From Fragilaria crotonensis (taxonomy: Eukaryota; Bacillariophyta; Fragilariophyceae; Fragilariales; Fragilariaceae), in assembly GCA_022925895.1 (NCBI GenBank), contig JAKSYS010000583.1, positions 1 through 40,420 of the forward strand: a stretch of DNA of 40,420 nucleotides. Reading direction: 5' to 3'. A model generated the notes under the pieces. It saw only the letters and a program-made list of their open reading frames with translations. It was not told the DNA's origin and searched no databases. The translations under genes and the position numbers were made by a program. Shown here piece by piece: positions 20,766-32,033 of this stretch (positions are counted from its first letter, which is position 1; the number at the start of each line of letters is the position of its first letter).

Positions 20766-21644
20766 TAGTTTGCAGGTGATTGTTAGAATTTTTTCCGAGG
20801 AGTTTTTGCCAAGTAAGTGGTTGTTTCTACGTGAGTTCTGGTACGTTTTCTACGCAACTTAGAGCACAACAAAGTCAAGTCAACGGATGGCGCTACAGCC
20901 TTCCCCCGACCTCTCGTCTACAAGTATCAACACCAATATGCTTGAGAATGATTGTGGTGCAATTGGCATCAACGCGTATGGAGCGGTTGCAGCGTTTGAG
21001 GTATCATCAGATGTGCGACGTGATCGATTTTTTCCTCATGTAGAAACCGGTATTGTTTCTACGCTGTCTATCCCCCGAATTTTGCTTGATTCAACACCAT
21101 CAGCGACGAAGGACCTCCGACCGATTGCTGGTATCCATACCAGCACCGTGATCTATTTTACTGCTGACCGAAGTACTGTGACGAAATCCGATATGTATAT
21201 TGGGGTGACTCCACCCAGTTCCATGACCCAACACCTTTCCGCTACGCGCCCTTTGGCGTTTCAAATGACCGAACACACCGCTACCAAATTCCGAACGAAA
21301 GTTGGAGTGACCCGATCCTCCGAGTATACCGCTACGCACCATATGGTGGTGCTCTACATGCTACCGACGTACACTGCGACAACTAAACCTACGGCAACTA
21401 AGTTCAATGATCCAAGGTTTTTCCCGCACTACAGTCACCCTCCCTATGATACGACGACTCCATGCAGCATTATTTGGCACAATTTCAGTACGACAGTACT
21501 GCAGTAACAGAAAACAATTATGGTGGCCTCTACTGTACCCCAGGGTAGCGGTCATCCGTGTGAGTCGAGTTCCGTCTTCGTCCGGAACAGCGGCAGCACG
21601 TAAAATAGATATTCGGTTTTTTTTTTAGTTTGCAGGTGATTGTT
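20766..21644 (+). repeat. 19-bp direct repeat pair inside the hAT-like element
   Basis: TAGTTTGCAGGTGATTGTT occurs at 20766-20784 and 21626-21644. It may mark an internal duplication or an older nested insertion of about 860 bp. No inverted ends were found next to the pair. Confidence 0.6.
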
Positions 21645-21716
21645 GATGTCACTGCTACGACAATGACGGTACTTTTTCTACGTGGCAAGACTTTACTACG
21701 TGATTTTAACACGCAA

Positions 21717-21822
21717 AGTGGTTTTTCAAGTGGTTTTAGTGGTTTTTGGGTGGTTTTTCGGTGGTTTTTGGATGGTTTTTGCAAAAACCACTTTCGGCAA
21801 AATAACGAGTAGTGGTTTTTCC
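21717..21822 (+). repeat. Right subterminal GTGGTTTTT cluster
   Basis: A run of GTGGTTTTT and near variants (GTGGTTTTA, ATGGTTTTT), plus one reverse copy AAAAACCAC, fills the last ~110 bases. Some copies are spaced about 11 bases apart. Confidence 0.8.
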
Positions 21823-21830
21823 CAACCCTG

Positions 21831-21838
21831 GTATAGAG
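21831..21838. repeat. Right 8-bp target-site duplication of the hAT-like element
   Basis: GTATAGAG, identical to 20222-20229. Confidence 0.9.
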
Positions 21839-22415
21839 TATTAAAGGAACTTATATCCTGTTTTACAACATCCGTAGTATGCAGTATGTCAGTATGTCGG
21901 TTAGTTTTTCTATCGGGTCATTCCTATTTGTTATTCCCGAATATCAGTGAAGTCACGAGGGATTGCTCTCTGCTCATTTTTACGACTCTATAGGGAGTCA
22001 TCCTCGATTGTCGCCAAATAGCCAATTTACTACTGTATTAGATCATTGAATACAGTATTGTTCGTGGTACTGTATATAAATGTTGGTTGTCGCGCAATGT
22101 ATTGCGAGGTGTCGTGGCATTCATTTATTCCGACAAAAAATGTTATACAAGAACATAATTCACCGACACCCAAGACATCGTCAAGAGAACATCCAGTTGA
22201 TAGCAGTGTTACTACATTACAGTTCGACACTGCATTCAGGAACCATCACACCATCAAGATTGTTGACGGAGAAACGATAATCCACATCACAGAGCAGAGA
22301 CCATTGACATGTTACTGATACGGTTGTAGTGCAATACTAAGAACATATTGCTATTGTATTCGTTCATGTCGATTGTCGATTGTTGTGTTGAAAGGAGTGT
22401 CAGTGTGATTGAGTG
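21839..22415. other. Upstream region of the propeller gene
   Basis: No gene recognised. It probably holds the promoter of the gene at 22416, and the hAT-like insertion lies only ~580 bp upstream of that start. Confidence 0.5.
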
Positions 22416-25400
22416 ATGAGCAATCCGAGTAACAAGAAACCATCTGCTTCAGGCTGGGTCAAGTTGCTTCGAGACGTTCCAGCAGCAGTGCTATCATCAC
22501 AAGTACAAGTACAATCAACAACAGCAGCTCAGAGGAATGACTTGGATGATGAATCGGAATTGCCTTGGAAGACCATTGACGATGAGCTCATTGATGACAC
22601 TGTCGAACGCTTAAGTGACTACGCAAATAGTAGCACCAACAGCTCCAGCAACAGTCTCAATAACAGCAACACCAACATCAGTCTCAATAACAGCAACACC
22701 AACATCAGTCTCAACAACACAAGAACAAATACTCGACAAAATGCAACTATCAGCAATGGGTATTCACGTTCCAATGTACTTGCAAGGGTCTTTACGTCAA
22801 GCTCTGAAACCAATTCAAACTCAAACATCACCAGCACAAGCGCCAGCAGCAGCTCTACCACTTCCAACAGCAACAGCAGCAGCAACTCCAGCACCACTTC
22901 CGGTTCAAGCTCCAGCAGCAGCTCTGGCACTTCAACCTCCAACAGCAGCAGCTCCTCATCAACTTCGTCGCGCAAGTCAATGATGCTACTACAGAGACAA
23001 CAACAGTATGCCATGATACCTCTACAAGAAGAACCAGATGAGCAAGGCGAACAGGAACAGATCGATGACTTGGATGAACAAACAACAGTCTCCTTGACGG
23101 TATCCGATGCAGTTCGACCGCGACGAGCATCTGCCAAGTTTCGAAGATCCTCTTCGTCATCACAACAGCAACAGCAGCAGAAGCACGTCGTGGGACGCAG
23201 CACACCGTCAACGTCATCAGCAGCAGTGGCTGCCGCCACACTTTTAGATGCCGGGACGATTTGGAGTACCATGGACAGTGTCATGGATGGAGAAGCAGCA
23301 GGTATGAGCACGAGTAACGAATCATCGCTCAATTATTCCGAAGTGAGTGATATTACTCTTTTTTCGACTACAACACCAGCTACTTCTTTTCGTTTGGCTT
23401 CAACAGCTTCGACAGTTTCGACTGCAGCAGGAGAAGCAGCTGCTGCTATTGTACGTCAGTCACAAAGTCAAGAACAACAAAGTCACAAGGGGGATCGGGG
23501 GACCATACATGAAAGTACGGCGGGGGACAAATCTGATCAAAGCATTAACGTTCGGAACGCGAATGACGATGAGGTTGACAAACACACTACAAAACACGCA
23601 CCATTCAGAATAGAAAGTGAATCTACGCCATCGCTAGAAACTGACATGGCGGATTCCGGCCAAACAACCGGGGATACCACCGACCTCACATCAACACCAT
23701 CACCCGAAAACTCCTCGGTTCGAGATACTGACCCATTACCTCCAGTTGCACCTCCCATAATAAACCCAGCGGAAGGCGGTTTCTTGCCTTTTTGGCACAG
23801 ATGCGCCAAGTCGTAGAGCAACCTGTCGATGCGGCGCGAGAGTTTGTCCTTCGGATGTGGCCGAAAGCGCCCGGCCTGCACCGCCTCCAGAATTCACAGG
23901 CGATGACGCGGAGACTGTCATGGCAAGGAATGAAGGAAATTCTTCCCGCAATGATCGACTGCTCGGCTCTGGCAGACTGTCTCAGATAATGGATCTTTCA
24001 ACTCGAGGTGGGAGCATGTATTGGATGTTTTCCATTCCACCCGCTACAAGCCCTTCGAATGACCCACTACTGAGCAATAGAGACAAGAGCAAACCACCCG
24101 ATTTTCGAGAGATTCTTTCACAGTCCATCGGCTCCTATTCAACCGTGGGGTCCAAATACTAGTGACTTGTGGACATCCACGACTCGTCTCCTCGCAGCTA
24201 TCCCAGAGGAAGTGGCATCTGTCATGTCGACTGCCAGCATGACATTGTCGTTCACTAAGAATCGTCCACCCGGAAGCGTGGATGGAGACCCGAAATCAGG
24301 ATCGAAAATGAAGTCGGTCTTGGCGATTGCCATCCTTATTACTCTTTCACGCGGCTGCGGGCCTCGCTTTTGTTGTCATGGCTATTGTTGGTTCGGCACG
24401 TTCGACTCTTTGACTACCGCGATGCCCATGCCACCAATCACCCACCTGCGCCAAGTCCCACGATCTTGTCGAGTCCAACTCCGTCCGTGACCCCGTCATT
24501 TCGAGGAGAAGGCGTGCCGCCGTCGCCGTCAGACTTGCCGATGCCTTCATTCAGTGTTCATCCGACGACAGCAGGTAATCAACCCAGTCCCCTAGATGGT
24601 CCAATGCCTGCGACGACAGGTAACCATACGGTATATCCGTTTCCTCCCATCCCAAAGTTGAGTACTGCACCAACTTCGGAACCACCAGGATCTTCCTATG
24701 GAGTAGCCACTGAACACCCTCGAGAGCTCCTTCCGTGGCGATGGGACGGCCCCGGCGCTAGGAGACGAAGGCTTGATAGTGAAAGTCCATCAAGCATCAC
24801 CGATTCTCCAACGAACTACCCATCCTTTCATGTTCCCAATATCACCTCGCAAGCTCCAGTGAACGAGAACGCTCCGCCTTGGTATTCAGAGCTCATCGAC
24901 GAGCTGCATCCCAGCATTGAACCATCAGCGGTCTCGAACGCTCCGACGGTCGAAGACCTTCCTCCTTGGTACTTGGATATCGTAAACAATCAATTGCCCA
25001 GCAGTGAGCCGTCTACTGCTGCAACATTGCCCTTGCGGACGGCTTCTCCATCGCTGCGACCCTCTCACACCTCAACGCCATCCTCTCAAGACCAGCAAGA
25101 TATCCAGGACACTGAAGTGCCAACAGTGACTTCTGGCCAAATCCCTACGGCCTCCCATCGGAAGAACCAACGTCTTTGATGATAGATAGTACCACCGCGA
25201 TGCCCACGCGTGGATTGGATTATGGGTTTCAATGGACATCCAATGGCGAAATACAAGTAATGTGGGCTTCCGATCAGTCAAGATGTCGGAAGCTGGAAAT
25301 CGAGTGGCGGTCGCCACCTCCAGTCAAGTGCAAGTCTTTGAACGAACGAGTGACGATGGGCCATGGCAACAATTTGGAAGCGCCATTGAGTCGCCCGATT

Positions 25401-26369
25401 CAAGCCGTGTCCATCTCGGGAGATGGGAATACAATTGCACATGGTGCGTTTTTCGATGGCAATGACAGTGGCAGTGTACGAGTTGATCGGTGGGATGGTA
25501 ATGCGTGGACACGAATCGGGAGCGAGTTGCCTGGATCATGTCCGTATCCCGGTTGTATGGAACTTAGCAGAGAGGGAAGTATTATCGCCATTGGTAATCC
25601 TCTGAAGAATCTGTATGCTGGATTAGTCACGGTCTTTGTATACGATGACGATGCTCAAGAGTGGCTACCGCGAGGCGAGCCCATTTCCGGAGAGATCCCT
25701 GGAGATATGGCTGGAACATCTGTTTCGCTGTCATCAGATGGCACAGTGTTGGCTTTGGGATCTCCGGGAAGGACTGTTGACGATCAAATCAGCATTGGAC
25801 AAGCTGCCATCTTTAAGTTCATCCCTGCTATTGGATGGTCGAAAGTAGGACAATCATTGGGTGGTTTCGAGCAGCTCAAACAATTTGGTTTCTCCATCTC
25901 CCTATCCGGAAATGGAACTCGCGTGGCAATCAGCGCTCCGTTCGTGGACTACCATGGCGACCTGAGAGGTATGGTCTACGTCTACGAATTGTCCGTGCTC
26001 TACGGTATGTGGGAGCCCCTAGGTCGTCTTATCAAGGGGCTGTACCTAGCCGACAATGCGGGGACCTCGATTGCACTCTCATCGGACGGTCGGACGCTTG
26101 CTGTGGGAGCGCCTCGACGGGGCTATGTCCAAATTCTGGTCTACGATCAAGAGGAAGGATGGATTCAGATTGGATTCATAGAATCGGAAGAAGATCAGTT
26201 TGGCTCATCGGTCACCATGTCATCAGATGGACGAACGGTCGGTGCCTGTGGTACAAGTCTGTTAGGGAATGGAATGGTGGAAATGTTTCGACGAGCCGAC
26301 GACTTGCCGAGACAAAGTTTGCACTTATGCGATGATAATCGCAACGCTGCTATGTCTGCAGATTGCTGA
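22416..26369 (+). CDS. Single-pass membrane protein with Ser/Thr-rich tail and C-terminal FG-GAP-like propeller, multiple frame breaks
   Basis: The ATG at 22416 opens a 466-residue Ser/Asn/Gln-rich stretch. Reading then needs frame changes near 23789 (T5 run), 23850 (TT), 24142, 24345 and 24400, and again around 25180-25370. The first two fit one lost base. The 24310-24410 frames give a hydrophobic helix (SVLAIAILITLS then LAFVVMAIVG). Next is a Pro/Ser/Thr-rich stalk (24430-25170), then propeller-like blades with repeated VSLSSDGTVLALGSP, ISLSGNGTRVAISAP and IALSSDGRTLAVGAP units (25400-26300). These match the FG-GAP type repeats frequent in diatom surface proteins. I infer a type II protein with the propeller outside the cell or in the secretory lumen. 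Ligand unknown. True frame breaks would make it a pseudogene. Confidence 0.65.
22653..22720 (+). repeat. 27-bp tandem repeat in the Asn/Ser-rich segment
   Basis: AGTCTCAATAACAGCAACAC starts at 22653 and 22680, with a partial third unit at 22707. It encodes repeated SLNNSNTNI. Unit length keeps the frame. Confidence 0.85.
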
Positions 26370-26690
26370 CGATTTTTAGTACTATGTAAACTAGAGTCCT
26401 GTAGTCTGCAAACTAATAAATATCACGATGGATATGGCTATTCCAGTCAAGATATGTGATTATGATCTGTGTAATATCGTTCTGTAGTGCCTCTATCATG
26501 ATGCGAATCCCAACTTGGAATCTCAAGTTAAAGCGTTGCAAGATTCAATATCACGCTATTTGATAATGTAGTACTATGCCTGAACACAGGGAAGCCTAGA
26601 CGAACCCTTCAGATTGGTGGTATGTAGAGTTGCTCACTTCTATATGTTATTACTACCGTGGACGGACCTATACAACGAGCATGTTTCTTC
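26370..26690. other. Intergenic region between convergent propeller and MFS genes
   Basis: No gene or RNA recognised. It holds both 3' ends. Confidence 0.5.
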
Positions 26691-28083
26691 TTAAGAGTGG
26701 CGAGTCTTCCGATGGCTGGTGTACTTGCTCTTCCAACTTAGCATCTCGGTGTCGTGCCATGAGTACCTTTGCGTCCTCGCCAGCTGCGCCGCATCCCATA
26801 ATATGGTAGATTCCCAGGCACTCACCATCACCCCACCCGTTGCGGCCATCATGAGCGTAACTTGTTCCGCCGAAAGGCCAACATGATCTTCTAGGAAACC
26901 GCACAGTAGTGCAGACAAGGATTCTGCGAAGAGCGCAAGCGCGTTATCCACCGCCAACACACGTCCTAGCTTTCAGCAGTGCTGAAGCTTTGCAACAGCA
27001 CGGAAGAATTGATCCAGGTGGCACTGAAACCGCCACTTCGAAGCATGCTGAATATGCAATTAAATTCAAAGGAAGGCACGAGTCCTACCCCAGACACCCA
27101 AGAGTCCCAAACCGATGGACACTATCGATGCCAATTGCAAGGACTTAATATCCGACATGGTCGTAAAACAATCTGACAATAGGAGTCCGACCAAACACCC
27201 GATGCCGGTCGTGCCAAAAAGGATGCCGAGCTTGACGCTTGAGTCTCCTCCTCCACGCTCTGCGAAAGAAACGTTCAAGACATCTGCAGCTCCAGAAATC
27301 ACTGCAACCGATGCCTTCATGAGGACCAAAGTTCCCCAGAAGTTGCGGCCCACGTATTTGTACCCTTCGATAGTCATTCCAACCATTTGATTCCATATAG
27401 ATGAATATTTGGTAGCTCCTTCATCGACAACGTGCCAGTCTCCTTTGACTTGGTACATGATGTAGGCACTCGTGAGGTAGGTGAGGCTGTCCAAGACGAA
27501 ACACGCTCTGGCTCCAAAGTAGCTGACAATCAGCCCACCTAATGTCGCGCCCATGGCGCCCATGAGGAACTTCGCGAGACCAGTAAGAGTTGTTGCGAGT
27601 TTGAGTTCTTCTTCGTCGCTTATCAGCAGGGGCATTAACGCACCGCGGCAGGGTTCGTAAAGCGCCTGAACAACTTGCGATAGCATTGCAACGAGATACA
27701 CCGTGGAAATCGATTTGGAATACCAAACGAGTAAATTAAGAAGTGTAACTGCGGCAGCAAGAAGATTCAAAGCAATCATAGAATGCCGGCGGTCTCTAGA
27801 ATCGGCAAGCACTCCCCCGGGAGCGCTTAAAATGACGCCTGGCATGCGTCTAATTACCACCAGGTAGGAAATTGCGGTTCGAGACGACTTTTTGTCTCCT
27901 ACAAGCCGAGCTTCGATCATGGAGATTATTGCAACGTAGGTGAGCCATGCACCGCACAAGGTAGTCAGATACGATGCAAGAAAAGGCGGAATTTCTGATT
28001 GTCTCTTACGAGTGTGAAGTACGTATGCGCTCGTTTTGCTTTTGGGCACCCATTGCGTTCACCTGTTCCTTTGAGCACATCAT
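26691..28083 (-). CDS. Major facilitator superfamily transporter, frame-broken
   Basis: The longest frame (27066-28049) has about eight hydrophobic helices and the MFS loop motif GGVLADSRDRRHS between helices 2 and 3. The reading continues in two further frames through a FNCIFSMLRSGG segment and an LGRVLAVDNALALFAE segment, down to the stop at 26691. Changes lie near 27090 and 26972. The longest frame has no ATG at its start. An ATG at 28083 (MMCSKEQVNAMGA) joins it if the frame changes near 28044. Its sequence resembles the MFS_3/EntS-like group of drug or siderophore exporters, but the substrate cannot be read. It is either a full-length gene with assembly indels or a decaying copy. Confidence 0.7.
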
Positions 28084-28519
28084 CCGTTTGCAGTGTTCAG
28101 AAACAAATGCCGTAGTATGTTGTGAAACAATCAAGCTTATTTCGTAATGTATATAGCTGCATCTTGCAGATTTGATAGATGACTCACAAATATTCGAGTA
28201 GTGACGACAGAAGTAGCACCACATTTTGTTGATTGCAGGATTAAGAATTTATAGCACGTCTGCAACCTTCGTCTGTCATGTGACTTGTGACCTACTCTAA
28301 ATGTTTCATTATGACATTTGCGGGTTTATCGACAGTTAAAAATAGCCAGCAGGCTTGAAAGCACATGATGTCATGCATAGTAATGGCACTCGAGCACTGG
28401 CCTATAGGTCGAACATATCCATGAACCCATGATAATATACGAATTTGACTGCCGGATAACGTTTACAGTGATCCCGGCAGTTAACAATCTTAGTCGTCAC
28501 TGCATTTAACAACCAAGTG
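28084..28519. other. Divergent intergenic region upstream of the MFS gene
   Basis: No feature recognised; likely the MFS promoter side. Confidence 0.4.
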
Positions 28520-28738
28520 ATGTCATTTATATTATCGTTCTTACTACAAAGTAGCGTTGGTGCTCACAAGGATCTCCCTAAACCAATGAGCGGCGAAGCT
28601 TCTTCTCGTTTTTCTTCCAACGTACGCTATTCCAATGCCTACAGTACAATGTACAATATCCGTACTATAGTAGATCTTTCAATCCAGTACCCAAAACACG
28701 ACGTGTCTGTGGATTGTGGGTGCCGCTGCAACAGGTGA
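28520..28738 (+). CDS. Possible small secreted protein (72 residues)
   Basis: A short frame beginning MSFILSFLLQSSVGA, which looks like a signal peptide with a cleavage site near Ala15, followed by about 55 mixed residues and a Cys-containing tail (VDCGCRC). No family recognised. At this length an open frame can occur by chance, so the call is weak. Confidence 0.22.
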   Translation: MSFILSFLLQSSVGAHKDLPKPMSGEASSRFSSNVRYSNAYSTMYNIRTIVDLSIQYPKHDVSVDCGCRCNR

Positions 28739-29064
28739 CGTCGTGCTATGATGACGAAAAAGCCAAGGTGCTGTCGGTACTTAATCGTTTCAGACTCGTC
28801 CTCGGGACACCATTATCTATATCTACCCTGGAGTCTTCTCCCAGACATAAAAGTTAGAGTTTACAACTTCTTCAACCGATAATAGCAGTGTTCAATTGTA
28901 GAAGCACTGCCGTAGTGGGGGGTGGCTTGTCACTTTCCCGATTCCCTGCTTAAATATGGATTTCGTGACAAAATTCCAAATGTTTCCCGGCTCACAAAAT
29001 AAAAATGCAAGGCCGGTCTCCAATTCTTGCTAATCCAATTCCCTCCTCTGATGTCTCTGTCTGA

Positions 29065-29121
29065 CAGAAGGCCCGACTTGGAGTCTGCGTCCAAGTACAT
29101 TCCCATCGGGTTTGCCTTCTG
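29065..29121. repeat. Imperfect long hairpin
   Basis: CAGAAGGC (29065-29072) pairs with GCCTTCTG (29114-29121), CCGA with TCGG, and CTTGGA (29077-29082) with TCCAAG (29090-29095), giving a stacked stem with internal loops. It may be a terminal structure of the retroelement. Confidence 0.7.
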
Positions 29122-29154
29122 ACGAAAATACGCTATATGTGCATATTCTCGCCA

Positions 29155-29185
29155 AGAGCGATCGGATAGCAAATCCGATCGCTCT
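29155..29185. repeat. Perfect 13-bp stem hairpin
   Basis: AGAGCGATCGGAT (29155-29167) and ATCCGATCGCTCT (29173-29185) are exact reverse complements around a 5-base loop. It lies 34 bases after the previous hairpin and about 200 bases beyond the recombinase stop codon. Confidence 0.85.
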
Positions 29186-29387
29186 GCTTCGACTTCAAAA
29201 GGATTCGCTTGGTAGTCTCAAGAATCTTCACAAAACATGGGCTGCGAACTCGTAGAGTTCTCAGCGCAAAAAACCCCCCTCGGCACTCTACCTCCCAAAC
29301 TTCCCTCATCGATTAGTCGTCATAGGTTAGCGGTCGACAACGCTTTCCCAGTAGAGACTTTTGGGAAATTGGGCTTTGGTTCTCCTA

Positions 29388-31085
29388 CTACAATTCCTTC
29401 GAAAACCGCACCAGCGTCGGAACGCTCGCTTTGGCATCCGAGTATCGTTCCATCATTGACATTCCCGGAGTGAGTCCTTTAGATCGCGCTTGACGTCTCC
29501 ATCTGTTGTTGGCTTCAATGACTTCTCTTGGTATTCCAACATTTTGTGCTTCTGAAGTCACTCCTCTGCGCAATGAACGACCAATGCTGAACTCTTTGCC
29601 GATATCCAAATTTCCTACAAAAGCATTAGCCCAACGTTTTTGGACTCTCTCCAGCAGTCCAATAAAACTTGGGTTCAAATCAGCCGTCGTGGCTCGCTTG
29701 TAGACTCCCTTCCCTTTATCGGCCACTCGAAACATTGGGCCCGACATAATGTTTTGTTGTCCCAAAGTCTCAAGAGTTCTCCATATCCATTCCCCGATGT
29801 TAACTCCCGACTTTGATGTCATAGCTAGAGGTTGACAGAATACCTTCTCACCAATCTCGCGCTTGAACCGACCCGACAACATCAGCGGGACGTGTGGTTC
29901 TTCAGTGTGGTTTACGCTCTCCACCCAGTGCTGACGCATCTGTCCGACGTCAATTTACGATCTCCTCTCCCGCAAAGCTGCAAACCAACCTGCGATCAGC
30001 ATTGTTGCTGTGAGAGCAGCTTTCAGCTTTCCTCCTCCATCATCCGCATCGAAGTAACATATCCAATCTTCTTCCAACAGGGTCAGACAAAACATAAGTT
30101 CGCGCTTCATTAACGCTCGGTCTGGAATCCATACGTCGCCCATCCTCTTATGCACTCCTCATGAAGCGTTTAAACCACGGTGAATTTGTAGGAGACATTG
30201 AGATGGTGCCACCCCCATCTTCCGACATGAATGTATCGCCATGTCCTCCATAGGTTGTGTGTACGAAGTTGGACAGAAAGGATCTGAGCTTCCTCATCGT
30301 TTCATACTGAATGTTTTTCGAGTTGATACCCACGTCTCTTGATCGCAACAACAAGTTGACAGCCGCTTGCATTCCAAAGGTGTCCTCAACTGGGAATGGT
30401 CCCCTCTTGGGCAGCGCGAGATCACTCCATCCTGCACTTTCACTCGCTGACACCCAGTGTTTCCCTTGTAGGCGATTCGATCTTACCGTTGATCGTTCCT
30501 CGACCATAACGCATCCAAATTCGCTCGTCGAATGCATAACAAAGCAACTTCATCTTGGGAGTTATTCGAATTGGATGTCGCCGCTTACAATTTTCGAAAT
30601 GACACCCATCGCATTGAAAAGGCGTCATGAGATGGTCACCGTCTCTTGCCTCCTTAAATCTATTCGGGTCCTCTTCCTCCATCTTGTCGTCTGACACCAA
30701 GTCTTCCGCCTCCGTCTCCTGATTGAACACCGGAAAGTTATCCATCTCCGACTGCTTGTAACACGCCCCGTGCCACGCTCCTTTACATGATCCCAGACTC
30801 ACTCCACGCTGAAAACCAAAATTTGCGCAGACAACTCCGTGTAGCTGGGTCACGATCCCGGAACATAGCATACATCGTATGTCGGAACTTGTCCACTTCT
30901 GCGCTACGACGCTTGACCGACCATGGACTATGTTTAAGAAGTGGGCACATTAGTCCAATCAAAACAGGTTCGTGACAAGCGTTATCCCACACAACGGATC
31001 CGACAGGAACAGTAAACCAAGCATCCACAGCTTTCAGAAACTGCTTTCGCCAACGCCCGGTTAACAACAAAGGACAAACGAACAA
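29388..31085 (-). pseudogene. Tyrosine recombinase of the DIRS-like element, frame-broken
   Basis: The N-terminal part (30440-30871) has a Cys pair in FQCDGCHF. A core-binding helical region (YETMRKLRSFLSNF) lies at 30148-30537. The first catalytic Arg is in WFAALR (about 29970). The last 183 codons (29388-29939) hold a Lys-bearing TSKSG hairpin, box II as GRSLRRG (R-x-x-R where most families have H-x-x-R), NNRWRR, and the nucleophile Tyr in MMERYSD. Frame changes lie near 30800, 30480, 30150 and 29945. The C-terminal piece alone is open. Family is clear from motif order; activity is unlikely as read. Confidence 0.78.
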
Positions 31086-31115
31086 ATGACTCGAAAAGGA
31101 TGCATCAATTTTGCT

Positions 31116-31987
31116 TCACAAAGTTGTTCCAAGGCCACGTCGGCCAAAACCGGGGATCCCAGACATATCGACCCATCCCATCACCAAAGGGAGTCTAAAC
31201 CAATCCTCTCCTGTCTTTAGCCACTGCCATTCCCGAGGTAGTGCACTTTCAAGCCACTCTTGTAGCGCCATGGAACGTGCAAACGCCCCGAGATTCAAAG
31301 GGATGTGGGAGAAAACTGTCGCCAGCCATCACTCCACTGGTAAGGTCTCCCTTGATAACCCATCAGTACCTTGGGCAATCATCCGCGTGCCCGCGATCCA
31401 GACCATATTGATGTGCAGACCATGTGCCATTTCTGCCTTTCTTAGCCGCACACATAGCTCGTGTAGCAGCTTCGACTTACTGGCCCCTTTGTTAAAAGCA
31501 CTTTCCGCCACCGCGTTATCCGTGAACACCCAAAGCTCTGTTCCTCGACACATTGCTCTTTCATAAGCAAATTTTCCAGGCGCAACACGAGATTGTATCC
31601 TTCTCTGAAGTTAGACGACCTCTCGCTGACCTCGTTGTCCCATGAACCGAAGGCTATATTCATGCCTTCCTCACCTTGCACCCATAGACAATCTCCGAAC
31701 CCCGAGCCTGAGGCATCTCCCACCAAATAGGCCGCTGCCGTGCTAGTTGCTCGTACCTCCATGCGGGGCGCCTCTTGAAACGCGGTCAACACCATTAACG
31801 CTTTGATGTCATGCGTTAACCTTGGTGCAACCGACACGAAACGCGGAGCCTTTCGATCACTCGACAACAACGCATTTTGTTCCCCATTCCCTTCCTCCTC
31901 CCTTCCAATGATCTTCCAACCCTCGTTGTCCCTCCCGCCTCGCCAAAAATCCAGCGTCAGGTGTAATCCTTTGAGATAAGGCACCAT
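31116..31987 (-). pseudogene. RNase H domain of the DIRS-like element
   Basis: The acidic catalytic residues are visible in order: D in LVGDASGSGFGD, E in SSNFREGYNLVLRLE, D in FTDNAVAES and D in GTDGLSRE. The first two lie in one frame (31442-31987) and the last two in another (31329-31553), with a change near 31545. It is followed by a conserved tail (LGAFARSMALQEW) at about 31290. RNase H would remove the RNA template during reverse transcription. Confidence 0.78.
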
Positions 31988-32033
31988 TGCCGTGTAGGTA
32001 CGTGAGACGTAGATCAGAAACCCTCGAATCCGC

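Larger units (their letters stand above)
20230..21830. mobile_element. Non-autonomous hAT-like DNA transposon
   Basis: The element begins CAGGGTTGGCAA (20230) and ends with the near-complement TTCCCAACCCTG (21830). It is flanked by a perfect 8-bp duplication GTATAGAG (20222-20229 and 21831-21838), which fits the hAT target pattern nTnnnnAn. Both ends carry many copies of GTGGTTTTT, like the subterminal repeats bound by hAT transposases. No hAT transposase domain was recognised inside the 1.6 kb; the longest frame (about 20887-21507) is Thr-rich and unfamiliar. It therefore probably depends on a transposase from elsewhere. A perfect target duplication suggests a fairly recent insertion. Confidence 0.88.
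28739..29387. other. Region after the tyrosine recombinase of the DIRS-like element
   Basis: No gene recognised. It carries two strong hairpins (29065-29121 and 29155-29185) and a short palindrome ATATGTGCATAT (29135-29146). The distal end of the retroelement should be here, but its exact edge is not visible. Confidence 0.5.

Noticed and set aside
20887-21507. 206-codon Thr-rich frame inside the hAT-like element
   Set aside because: No hAT transposase features (no BED finger, no C-terminal dimerisation motif) and begins at an arbitrary ATG; kept as uncharacterised interior.
22653-22720. Possible CRISPR-like direct repeats
   Set aside because: Contiguous 27-bp units with no unique spacers, inside a coding region of a eukaryotic gene.
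22619-23332. Minus-strand Leu-rich 237-codon frame
   Set aside because: Antisense of Ser/Gln/Asn triplet-rich coding sequence, which yields Leu/Val runs; not a real membrane protein.
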